From positions 2,572 to 8,869 of the forward strand of contig DFBV01000243.1 in NCBI GenBank assembly GCA_002366755.1: a stretch of 6,298 nucleotides of DNA. The letters are read 5' to 3'. The position numbers and the translations under genes were made by a program. Below are positions 1 to 5,252 of the stretch, one piece after another. Origin of the DNA: Anaerolineales bacterium UBA3071. GTDB lineage: Bacteria; Chloroflexota; Anaerolineae; UBA3071. The notes beneath the pieces were generated by a model. That model saw only the letters and a program-made list of their open reading frames with translations, made no database searches and was not told where the DNA came from. Within the stretch, counting starts at the first letter, position 1. The number at the start of each line of letters is the position of its first letter.

Positions 1-243
1 GGCCTCTTGGAGCAGAACGGTTCCGCCATCTACGTGCTGCGCGCCATGGCAGGCCAGACGATGCAAGTCGTCGCCGCGCCGGCCGGAGGCGTGAACTTCT
101 CCGTCTGGGGAGCGGACGGGACAGTTCTGAAGAGCTACGGAGCCGAGGCAACAGAATGGCATATTGAGTTGCCCTCAACCCAGGACTACTTCATCCATCT
201 CGTCTCCATTCAGGAGACAAGCTACACCCTGACCGTGACCATC
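1..243 (+). repeat. Coding repeat unit 1 (partial)
   Basis: This is the first beta-module copy. Its RxQFAPG opening is cut off by the window edge. It shows NGSAIYVLRAMAGQTM, WGADGTVLKSY, LPSTQDYF and SYTLTVTI. It is followed by the SPNGGE domain rather than by another copy. Confidence 0.75.
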
Positions 244-1497
244 CCTCCGCTGTCGCCTGAACCTTCCATCGAGGTCATCTCCCCCAACGGCGGCGAGCAG
301 TGGCTAGAGGGCAACACCTACGACATCATCTGGGCCTCGTCGGGGGTGGAGAAAGTGGCCATCGCCGTGGCGGCGGGCGGCAAAGACCTGGGCATCATCG
401 CTTCTGCAGTGGACGCCGGAACCGGGCAATACTCATGGGGGATTGCTCCTGGTTTGATCAGCAATTTCGGAGTGGTCAGGTCGGACTCGATGAGGCTCAG
501 GATCTTCGACAGCAGCGACCCCACGCTATATGACGAAAACGACGTGCCATTCACGGTCATGGTCCCGCGCATCCAGTTTGCTCCCGGTGGTACATCTGCC
601 ACGGTCACCGGTTATGTGCAGCGGAACGGCGCGTTCCGGTATGTGCTCCGAGCCTTTGCCGGCCAGGTGATGGAGGTCACCATCACATCGCCCAACAGCG
701 ATGTGGTCTTGACCGTCGCCGGAACGGACGGGGTTGTGCTGAAGAGCTACGCTGACGGCCTAGCCGAGTGGCGCGGCGAACTGCCCTCCACACAAGACTA
801 CTTCCTGGAGGCCGTCGCCATGGGAGCGGACACGAGTTACCAACTGACCGTCAGCATCGTTTCTCAGCAGACTGAACCTGTCCGTATTCAGTTTGCTCCC
901 GGCGCGACCTCTGCCACGTTGAGCGACTATGTTGCCCAGGGGTCCATCGACCGCTACGTGCTGAGAGCGCTGGCCGAACAGACGGCAGAGGTGGTGATCA
1001 CATCGCCCGGCGCCGATGTGGTGCTGGATCTGGTAGGAGCGGATGGCACCCTCCTGCAACATCACACCGCAGGCAGGAAGCAGTGGGCAGGTCACTTCCC
1101 CTCCACGCAGGACTACTTCCTGTCCGTCGTCTCCGTCGGGCAGGCCACGAGCTACGACCTGATGGTGAGAATTGAACCGCTGGATTCGACGCCGCACCGT
1201 GTCCAGTTCGCACCTGGCTCGACCTGGGCCACCCTGAGTGGGGATCTCCTACGCAACGGCTCGAAGATCTATGTGTTGCGCGCCTTGGGCGGGCAGACGA
1301 TGGATGTGGGCGTGATGTCGCCCGGCAACAACGTCGGCCTATCCATCTGCGGGGCAGATGGGCAGTTCCTCAAGTGGCACGGAGACGGGATACCCGGCTG
1401 GCGCGGCCAGTTGCCGGCCACGCAAGACTACTACCTCGAGGTCATCACCGTCGAATCTTCAAGTTACGCGCTGACGGTGGAGATACCACCGCTGTAG
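1..1497 (+). CDS. Modular repeat-containing extracellular protein (5'-truncated)
   Basis: The frame is open at the left window edge and stops at TAG 1495-1497. The TTG at 7 lies inside the first repeat, so the true start is upstream. The visible ~498 residues hold four copies of a ~97-residue repeat; numbering from the TTG, these are ~1-79 (start missing), 188-284, 293-389 and 398-493. Each full copy runs RxQFAPG, then a YVLRA stretch, a (G/A)ADG-type turn, LP(S/A)TQDY(F/Y) and a final SYxLxVxI strand. Residues ~86-184 form a different domain (ISPNGGEQW, YDIIW, YSWGI, RIFDSSDP) typical of the KNH/Kre9-like 'GPI-anchored N-terminal' beta-sandwich family. The repeats resemble bacterial pre-peptidase C-terminal (PPC-like) beta modules. 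The protein is probably secreted and adhesive or surface-associated, but its signal peptide and any catalytic domain would lie outside the window. No membrane anchor or sorting signal is visible at the C terminus. Function unknown. Confidence 0.85.
   Translation, partial: GLLEQNGSAIYVLRAMAGQTMQVVAAPAGGVNFSVWGADGTVLKSYGAEATEWHIELPSTQDYFIHLVSIQETSYTLTVTIPPLSPEPSIEVISPNGGEQWLEGNTYDIIWASSGVEKVAIAVAAGGKDLGIIASAVDAGTGQYSWGIAPGLISNFGVVRSDSMRLRIFDSSDPTLYDENDVPFTVMVPRIQFAPGGTSATVTGYVQRNGAFRYVLRAFAGQVMEVTITSPNSDVVLTVAGTDGVVLKSYADGLAEWRGELPSTQDYFLEAVAMGADTSYQLTVSIVSQQTEPVRIQFAPGATSATLSDYVAQGSIDRYVLRALAEQTAEVVITSPGADVVLDLVGADGTLLQHHTAGRKQWAGHFPSTQDYFLSVVSVGQATSYDLMVRIEPLDSTPHRVQFAPGSTWATLSGDLLRNGSKIYVLRALGGQTMDVGVMSPGNNVGLSICGADGQFLKWHGDGIPGWRGQLPATQDYYLEVITVESSSYALTVEIPPL
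259..558 (+). other. KNH/Kre9-like SPNGGE domain within the repeat protein
   Basis: This coding segment corresponds to about 100 residues with the hallmarks ISPNGGEQWLEGNTYDIIW near its start, GQYSWGIAP in the middle and MRLRIFDSSDPTLYDEND near its end. These are characteristic of the small Ig-like beta domain described as 'Ser-Thr-rich GPI-anchored membrane family, N-terminal', which is also common in secreted bacterial proteins. Despite the name it does not imply a GPI anchor in bacteria. It separates repeat 1 from repeats 2-4. Confidence 0.7.
568..858 (+). repeat. Coding repeat unit 2
   Basis: This is a full beta-module copy of ~97 residues, from RIQFAPGGTSATVTG to the SYQLTVSI strand. 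It shares the YVLRA, LKSYADG, EWRGELPSTQDYF landmarks with units 3 and 4. Confidence 0.8.
883..1173 (+). repeat. Coding repeat unit 3
   Basis: This is a full beta-module copy, from RIQFAPGATSATLSDY to SYDLMVRI. It has the YVLRALAEQT, VGADGTLL and FPSTQDYFLSVVSVG landmarks. It lies 24 bases after unit 2, a short linker with a SQQTEP sequence. Confidence 0.8.
1198..1485 (+). repeat. Coding repeat unit 4
   Basis: This is the last beta-module copy, from RVQFAPGSTWATLSG to SYALTVEI. The reading frame ends three codons later (PPL, stop), so the protein finishes with this module. The same IPPL ending follows unit 1, which suggests that units 1 and 4 share a duplicated junction. Confidence 0.8.
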
Positions 1498-1571
1498 CGC
1501 CGCACAGATTATTGGGGTGAAACCATTCCGCTCTTGAATGCGGCCAAATCGCATCAAGCAATAACACAATC

Positions 1572-1581
1572 AAGGAGAAGG
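1572..1581 (+). promoter_or_regulatory. Ribosome binding site of the LysM gene
   Basis: The sequence AAGGAGAAGG lies 11 bases upstream of ATG 1593. It offers two overlapping Shine-Dalgarno matches (AAGGAG and GAAGG). The nearer one has the more usual spacing, and it supports the chosen start. Confidence 0.6.
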
Positions 1582-1592
1582 AAACAGAAGCC

Positions 1593-2336
1593 ATGAAGAA
1601 GCAAAGTTTGTTGATCGCTGTGATGATCACACTGTTGGCGGCCAATGTTGTCAGAGCCGCAGCACCGGATTCAGACGGTCAGGAGTACATCGTGCAGCCC
1701 GGCGATTGGCTCAGTAAGATCGCCGACAAGTTCTACGGCGACATCTTCGCTTACCCCAGCATCGTCAAGGCCACCAATGCCAAGGCGGCTGAGGATGACA
1801 GCTTCGACGTCATAGACAATCCCGACGTGATCGAGATTGACCAGAAGCTGTGGATACCATCACAAGCTCCAGAGCCAGGCGGAGTGACCTTGATGGACCT
1901 GAAAAACGGTGTCTACGAGGGGATCTATGCTGAACCGGTGCAACTGGCCGACGGCAAGTTCGAGGGTGAACCCTTCGTGGAGGGTGGCGCCTCCCGGCCC
2001 ACAGTCACCTTCGTCAACCATGCCTTCGGCGACCTGAATGGTGATGGCACCACCGACGCTGCGGTTGCCCTGGTCGAGAACTCAGGCGGCAGCGGCGTCT
2101 TCTGGTATCTGGCAGCGATGGTCAATGAAGATGGAAAGCTCATCAACGCCGCCACTCAGTTCCTTGGCGATCGCTGGCAAGTGCAATCAATGTCCATCAG
2201 GGCCGGCGAGATCGCGCTCGACGCCGTCACCCACGGTCCCGAAGACCCCATGTGCTGCCCCTCCGTGGAGAAGTCCCTCACCTTCGTTCTCCAGGATGGT
2301 CAATGGGTAGAGACGACGCCAGCCACCGAGGATTAG
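1593..2336 (+). CDS. Secreted LysM-domain protein
   Basis: This 247-residue protein has an N-terminal signal peptide: MKKQ, a hydrophobic stretch at ~6-20, and a likely cleavage after VRA near residue 22. Residues ~31-89 form a LysM domain, beginning EYIVQPGDWLSKIADKFYGD and ending KLWIPS. LysM domains bind N-acetylglucosamine-containing glycans such as peptidoglycan. Residues ~105-240 are a separate domain with DLNGDGTTDAAV (147-158), an Asp-rich loop like the Ca2+ loops of dockerin/FG-GAP proteins, and a Cys pair at 221-222. I do not recognise an enzyme in this part. The ATG at 1593 is chosen because the signal peptide begins directly there and a purine-rich AAGGAGAAGG (1572-1581) precedes it by about 11 bases. 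It lies 95 bases after the repeat-protein gene on the same strand, and both products look extracellular. Confidence 0.85.
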   Translation: MKKQSLLIAVMITLLAANVVRAAAPDSDGQEYIVQPGDWLSKIADKFYGDIFAYPSIVKATNAKAAEDDSFDVIDNPDVIEIDQKLWIPSQAPEPGGVTLMDLKNGVYEGIYAEPVQLADGKFEGEPFVEGGASRPTVTFVNHAFGDLNGDGTTDAAVALVENSGGSGVFWYLAAMVNEDGKLINAATQFLGDRWQVQSMSIRAGEIALDAVTHGPEDPMCCPSVEKSLTFVLQDGQWVETTPATED

Positions 2337-2359
2337 CTTCGCCTGTTTGCTGAATCACA

Positions 2360-2400
2360 AGCGCCTCGCCCTGGACATCGGGGGCGAGGCGCTGTTCTTC
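2360..2400. terminator. Intrinsic terminator hairpin in a convergent gap
   Basis: A perfect 12-bp stem pairs AGCGCCTCGCCC (2360-2371) with GGGCGAGGCGCT (2382-2393) around a 10-base loop. It is followed on the plus strand by a T-rich but interrupted tail (GTTCTTCT). It sits between the stop of the LysM gene (2336) and the stop of the minus-strand PLP-enzyme gene (2400). It therefore probably ends the plus-strand unit and may also serve the minus strand, although the tail on that side (TGTGATT) is poor in T. Confidence 0.7.
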
Positions 2401-3386
2401 TACTCCAGCAGTGCGTCTCCGTAGGCGAAGAGGCCCGGTGTGCCGCCTGTGTGCCAGAAACAGACCATCTCCTCCTCGTCGAATGCCCCCTGACCGATGA
2501 GATCAATCAGGCCGGCCAGCGCCCGCCCCGTGTACACCGGATCCAGCAGCACTCCCTCGGTCTCCGCCAGCAACCGGATGGCCGCCCTCTCCATTTTGCT
2601 CACGATGCCGTACCCGGCGCCACAATACTCGTCGTGGACGAAAAACTCGTCGGGTGCAAAGTGGAGTTCGAGCCCCAGGTGAGCAGCCGTGTCCCTCGCC
2701 AGCGCGGCCAGCGTGGCTTGTAGCGCCTTGGCCTCCTTGTCCACGCTGATGCCCACGATGCGGGCAGCGAAGTGCAGCGCCTTGGCGGCCACACACAGCC
2801 CTGCCTGCGTGCCGCCGGAACTGGTGGCGAAGATGACGTGATCCATCCGCAGCGACCGCTCCGCAAGTTGCGCCGCCAATTCCTCCAGCGCGGCCACGTA
2901 GCCGCTGGCCCCCACGGGATTAGAGCCTCCGTAGGGTACGATGTAGGGCCGCCGGCCTGCCGCCTGCTCCTCCTTGGCCACTTCGGCCATCACCTCTGCC
3001 CGGTCGCGGCCTTCGGCCCAGCGCAGTTCCGCGCCCAGCAGGCGATCCAGCAACACGTTGCCGCCGTGCCGCTGCTGCGTCGGCGGGCCACCGCCCAGCA
3101 CCAAGACGGCGCGCAGGCCACATTTGGCCGCCGCGGCCGCTGTCTGGCGGGCGTGGTTCGACTGTGGCGCACCGGCGGTGATCAGCGTCGTTGCTCCCTG
3201 AGCCAGTGCCTCGGCGACCAGAAACTCCAGCTTGCGGGCTTTGTTGCCTCCCGTGGCCAGCCCCGTCTGGTCGTCCCGCTTGATCCAAAGTTGCGGGCCG
3301 CCCAGCGCGGCGCTTAGCCGCGGCAATGGCTCCAGTGGCGTCGGCAGGTGCGCCAGCGAAATGCGCGGTAAATGGTCTGTTAACAT
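2400..3386 (-). CDS. dcyD: D-cysteine desulfhydrase / ACC deaminase family PLP enzyme
   Basis: This 328-residue protein is full length for the family, a fold-type II PLP enzyme. D-cysteine desulfhydrase converts D-cysteine to pyruvate, H2S and ammonia; ACC deaminase opens 1-aminocyclopropane-1-carboxylate to 2-oxobutyrate and ammonia. Visible motifs are IKRDDQTGLATGGNKARKLE (35-54, with Lys49 the expected Schiff-base lysine), AGAPQSNHARQTAA (71-84, with the conserved SNH), the phosphate-binding loop SSGGTQAGL (189-197), LDPVYTGRAL (281-290) and FWHTGGTPGLF (310-320). The product is cytosolic. The sequence alone does not separate desulfhydrase from deaminase; desulfhydrase is the more likely label in a non-plant-associated organism. 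The start ATG is preceded by GAGGAG (3390-3395) at short spacing. It lies 150 repeat-filled bases downstream of the decarboxylase beta gene and may be co-transcribed with it. Confidence 0.88.
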   Translation of the reverse strand: MLTDHLPRISLAHLPTPLEPLPRLSAALGGPQLWIKRDDQTGLATGGNKARKLEFLVAEALAQGATTLITAGAPQSNHARQTAAAAAKCGLRAVLVLGGGPPTQQRHGGNVLLDRLLGAELRWAEGRDRAEVMAEVAKEEQAAGRRPYIVPYGGSNPVGASGYVAALEELAAQLAERSLRMDHVIFATSSGGTQAGLCVAAKALHFAARIVGISVDKEAKALQATLAALARDTAAHLGLELHFAPDEFFVHDEYCGAGYGIVSKMERAAIRLLAETEGVLLDPVYTGRALAGLIDLIGQGAFDEEEMVCFWHTGGTPGLFAYGDALLE

Positions 3387-3403
3387 GATCTCCTCTTCTC
3401 ATC

Positions 3404-3450
3404 GGTGAGGTCGGTAAACTGGTAGACTGGTAGACTGGTGAATTGGTCAG
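3404..3450. repeat. 8-bp tandem array, GGTAGACT type
   Basis: GGT recurs at 3413, 3421, 3429, 3437 and 3445, exactly every 8 bases, with a further out-of-phase copy at 3404. The units are GGTAAACT, GGTAGACT, GGTAGACT, GGTGAATT and GGTCAG. Two adjacent copies are identical and the others are degenerate. There are no spacers, so it is not a CRISPR array. It lies in the gap just before the PLP-enzyme start. Confidence 0.8.
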
Positions 3451-3462
3451 CAGGACCCGATT

Positions 3463-3493
3463 TACCGATCTACCAATGTACCAATGTACCAAC
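3463..3493. repeat. 8-bp tandem array, TACCAATG type (inverted relative to the previous array)
   Basis: TACC recurs at 3463, 3471, 3479 and 3487, exactly every 8 bases, giving TACCGATC, TACCAATG, TACCAATG and TACCAAC. Read on the minus strand this is CATTGGTA, the same TGGTA core as the array at 3404-3450, so the two arrays face each other. CGGTAAA (3412-3418) and TTTACCG (3461-3467) form one exact inverted pair, and GGTAGA (3421-3426 or 3429-3434) pairs with TCTACC (3469-3474). Confidence 0.8.
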
Positions 3494-3503
3494 TTCGCTC
3501 TCT

Positions 3504-3540
3504 GACTACTTGACTATCAGACCAAGCGACTACGGACTAC
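3504..3540. repeat. 8-bp degenerate array, GACTAC type
   Basis: GAC recurs at 3504, 3512, 3520, 3528 and 3535 (periods 8, 8, 8, 7). The units are GACTACTT, GACTATCA, GACCAAGC, GACTACG and GACTAC. On the minus strand the unit is GTAGTC. The last unit overlaps the stop codon of the decarboxylase beta gene (3537-3539). With the two arrays before it, this accounts for nearly all of the 150-base gap. Confidence 0.75.
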
Positions 3541-4655
3541 CCGGCCAGTAGCGCCAGCACCACGCCCCCTGCCATCACCGAACCGATCTGTCCGGCGGTG
3601 TTGGCGCCCATAGCATGCATGAGCAGGAAGTTGTCGAAGTCCTCCTCCTGTCCCACCCGCTGTACCACGCGGGCGGACATGGGGAAGGCACTGATGCCTG
3701 CCGCGCCGATGAGCGGGTTGAACTTGCCGCCGGTGAGGACGTTGAGGAGCTTGCCGAAGAGCAGCCCTGCGGCCGTGTCCAGGGCGAAGGCCACGATGCC
3801 CAGGATCAGGATGAGCAGCGTATCCAGGCGCAGGAAACGCTCCGCGGTCATCGTCGAGCCGATGGTGAGGCCCAGCAGGAGGGTGACCACGTTGGCGATC
3901 TCGTTGGACGAGGCGCCCACCAGCCGCTCCACCACGCCCGATTCCCTCAGCAGGTTGCCCAGCATCAGCATGCCGATAAGGGGCGACGCCTTGGGCACCA
4001 GCAGCCCGGTGAGCAGCGTGACGGCGATAGGGAAGAGGACTCGAGTGAGTTTGGAGACCGGCCGCGAGGTGTACTCCATGCGGATCAGCCGCTCCTGGCG
4101 GGTGGTGAGCAACCGCATGATGGGCGGCTGGATGATGGGCACCAGGCTCATGTACGAGTAGGCAGCAACGGAGATAGGACCCATCATGTCGGGGGCCAGG
4201 ACGCTGGAGACGTAGATGGAAGTGGGGCCGTCAATGGCGCCGATGATGCCGATGCTGGCTGCCTGGTTCATGTTGAACTTCAGCAGCAGCGCCAACAGCA
4301 GCGTGCCGAAAATGCCAAACTGCCCTGCCGCACCCAGCAGCACCATGCGCGGGTTCGCCAGCAGCGGCCCGAAGTCAGTCATGGCCCCAATGCCCACGAA
4401 GATGAGCAGCGGGAAGAGTTCGGTGTCCACGCCTGCTCTCATCAAGATGCCAAAGAGACCGTTGTCGTCCAGCATGCCGGTGCCGGGGATGTTGGCCAGG
4501 ATGCAGCCCGCGCCGATGGGCAGCAGCAGCATCGGCTCGTACTCCTTGGCGATGGCCAGGTAGATGAGCAGCCCGCCGGCGGCCATCATCACCAGATGGC
4601 CCCAGGTGAGGTGGCTCAGGCCGGAGAGCAGATCCAGAAGATTATGCCAACCCAT
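3537..4655 (-). CDS. oadB: Na+-translocating decarboxylase beta subunit
   Basis: This 372-residue polytopic membrane protein belongs to the OadB/GcdB/MmdB family. It decarboxylates carboxybiotin on the partner protein and couples this to Na+ export. Visible family motifs are LTWGHLVMMAAGGLLIYLAI and AKEYEPMLLLPIGAGCILANIP near the N terminus, IIGAIDGPTSIYVSS (with Asp142, matching the functional Asp of the family), AAYSYMSLVPIIQPPIM, NVVTLLLGLTIGSTM, and GISAFPMSARVVQRVGQEE followed by HAMGANTAGQIGS near the C terminus. Roughly 9-11 hydrophobic segments are seen. A start at 4691 would add 12 residues overlapping the biotin gene. I prefer ATG 4655, since its sequence resembles normal N termini and GAGGGA lies 6 bases upstream. 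The substrate (oxaloacetate, methylmalonyl-CoA or glutaconyl-CoA) is set by an alpha subunit that is not in the window, so the symbol denotes the family only. Confidence 0.92.
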   Translation of the reverse strand: MGWHNLLDLLSGLSHLTWGHLVMMAAGGLLIYLAIAKEYEPMLLLPIGAGCILANIPGTGMLDDNGLFGILMRAGVDTELFPLLIFVGIGAMTDFGPLLANPRMVLLGAAGQFGIFGTLLLALLLKFNMNQAASIGIIGAIDGPTSIYVSSVLAPDMMGPISVAAYSYMSLVPIIQPPIMRLLTTRQERLIRMEYTSRPVSKLTRVLFPIAVTLLTGLLVPKASPLIGMLMLGNLLRESGVVERLVGASSNEIANVVTLLLGLTIGSTMTAERFLRLDTLLILILGIVAFALDTAAGLLFGKLLNVLTGGKFNPLIGAAGISAFPMSARVVQRVGQEEDFDNFLLMHAMGANTAGQIGSVMAGGVVLALLAG

Positions 4656-4661
4656 ACCTAA

Positions 4662-4667
4662 TCCCTC
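4662..4667 (-). promoter_or_regulatory. Ribosome binding site deciding the beta-subunit start
   Basis: GAGGGA on the minus strand overlaps the TGA stop of the biotin gene (4666-4668) and lies 6 bases before ATG 4655. This favours the start at 4655 over the overlapping ATG at 4691 and suggests translational coupling of the two subunits. Confidence 0.55.
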
Positions 4668-5133
4668 ACTCGAAGCGCACCAGCGGATCACCGTAGGCCA
4701 CTGTCGCCCCGGCGCTCACCATCACCTCAGCGATGGTGCCCTCGCGAGGTGACTTGATGCCGTTCTTCATCTTCATTGCCTCCAGGACGCATATCTCCTG
4801 GCCTCGCTGCAGGCGATCCCCCTCTCCCACAGCGATGGAGAGGATGGTGCCGGGCATGGGTGTGGTGAGGGTGTCGGTTGCTGCAGCGTCATCCCCGCGG
4901 ATGTGCGGCTGCGTGACGTTCCTCGGCGGCTTGGCCGATGGGGCAGGCAGAGGCTCGTTTGGCTGGGGCAGCCTGATCTCCGGCGTGACCGTGGCACCGG
5001 CGTCAGCCCTCTCCCATTCCACGTACACCTCAAAGGGTTTGCCGTCCACCCGCACGCTCACGGGAGAAGCATTGGGATCGTCCAGTTCGACCTGGTACGT
5101 CTTCCCGTTGACAGTGATCCGATAAATGCGCAT
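4666..5133 (-). CDS. Biotin carboxyl carrier subunit of the Na+-pump decarboxylase
   Basis: This 155-residue soluble protein has three parts. Residues 1-40 (MRIYRITVNGKTYQVELDD...) resemble the N termini of GcdC/MmdC-type carriers and the equivalent part of OadA. Residues ~45-85 are a Pro/Ala-rich flexible linker. Residues ~86-155 are a biotinyl domain with TPMPGTILSI, the EAMKM motif (118-122; Lys121 is the expected biotinylated lysine) and a closing GDPLVRFE. It would shuttle CO2 as carboxybiotin from a carboxyltransferase to the membrane beta subunit, whose gene starts 10 bases after its stop. No lipoyl-type DKA motif is present, so biotin is favoured over lipoate. A purine-rich AGGAG (5146-5150) precedes the ATG by 12 bases, rather far, but no better start is seen. 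The carrier is a stand-alone protein, not fused to a carboxyltransferase. Confidence 0.9.
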   Translation of the reverse strand: MRIYRITVNGKTYQVELDDPNASPVSVRVDGKPFEVYVEWERADAGATVTPEIRLPQPNEPLPAPSAKPPRNVTQPHIRGDDAAATDTLTTPMPGTILSIAVGEGDRLQRGQEICVLEAMKMKNGIKSPREGTIAEVMVSAGATVAYGDPLVRFE

Positions 5134-5201
5134 GCGGTCTCAGCACTCCTCTCGTACACTTGCGCGGTACGTCGTCTGCGTCCTAGCCGACTGCGGACTC
5201 G

Positions 5202-5252
5202 CCGTGAAACGTGATCTGTCACCGTCACGGATCACGGGTCAAGCATCACGTC
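5202..5252. repeat. 7-bp degenerate array, TCACGGA / CGTGATC type, with inverted halves
   Basis: On the plus strand TCACGGA, TCACGGG, TCAAGCA and TCACGTC follow one another from 5225 to 5252 with a 7-base period. Just before them lie CGTGAAA and CGTGATC (5203-5216), the same core in the opposite orientation. Exact inverted pairs are CCGTGA (5202-5207) with TCACGG (5225-5230) and CGTGATC (5210-5216) with GATCACG (5230-5236). The last unit runs over the stop codon of the thymidylate-kinase-like gene (5246-5248). The rest of the gap (5134-5201) holds no gene. Confidence 0.7.

Noticed and set aside
1523..1540. Hairpin CATTC...GAATG after the repeat-protein gene as a terminator
   Set aside because: The stem is only 5 bp and no T-run follows, so it is too weak to call.
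1534..1564. A possible promoter before the LysM gene (TTGAAT at 1534-1539 with CAATAA at 1559-1564)
   Set aside because: The -10 match is poor and the spacing is 19 bases. It is no better than expected by chance in a 95-base gap, so I do not annotate it.
2772..3317. A 181-codon plus-strand frame opposite the PLP-enzyme gene
   Set aside because: The opposite strand carries all the conserved motifs of a PLP enzyme. This frame shows only antisense-type composition.
2920..3492. A 190-codon minus-strand frame that starts within the 8-bp repeat gap
   Set aside because: Its first part translates the repeat array and the rest is an out-of-frame reading of the PLP-enzyme gene.
3404..3540. CRISPR array
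   Set aside because: The units are about 8 bases, contiguous and degenerate, with no unique spacers of the usual 25-40 bases and no cas gene nearby.
3615..4661. A long open frame of 348 codons on the plus strand opposite the decarboxylase beta gene
   Set aside because: It is rich in His, Gln, Glu, Gly and Arg in the manner of an antisense frame of a hydrophobic GC-rich gene. It has no recognisable motif and lies wholly opposite a clear family member.
4656..4691. Upstream ATG (4691) as the start of the beta-subunit gene
   Set aside because: It would overlap the biotin gene by 26 bases and add 12 polar residues not typical of the family. ATG 4655 has a ribosome site at good spacing.
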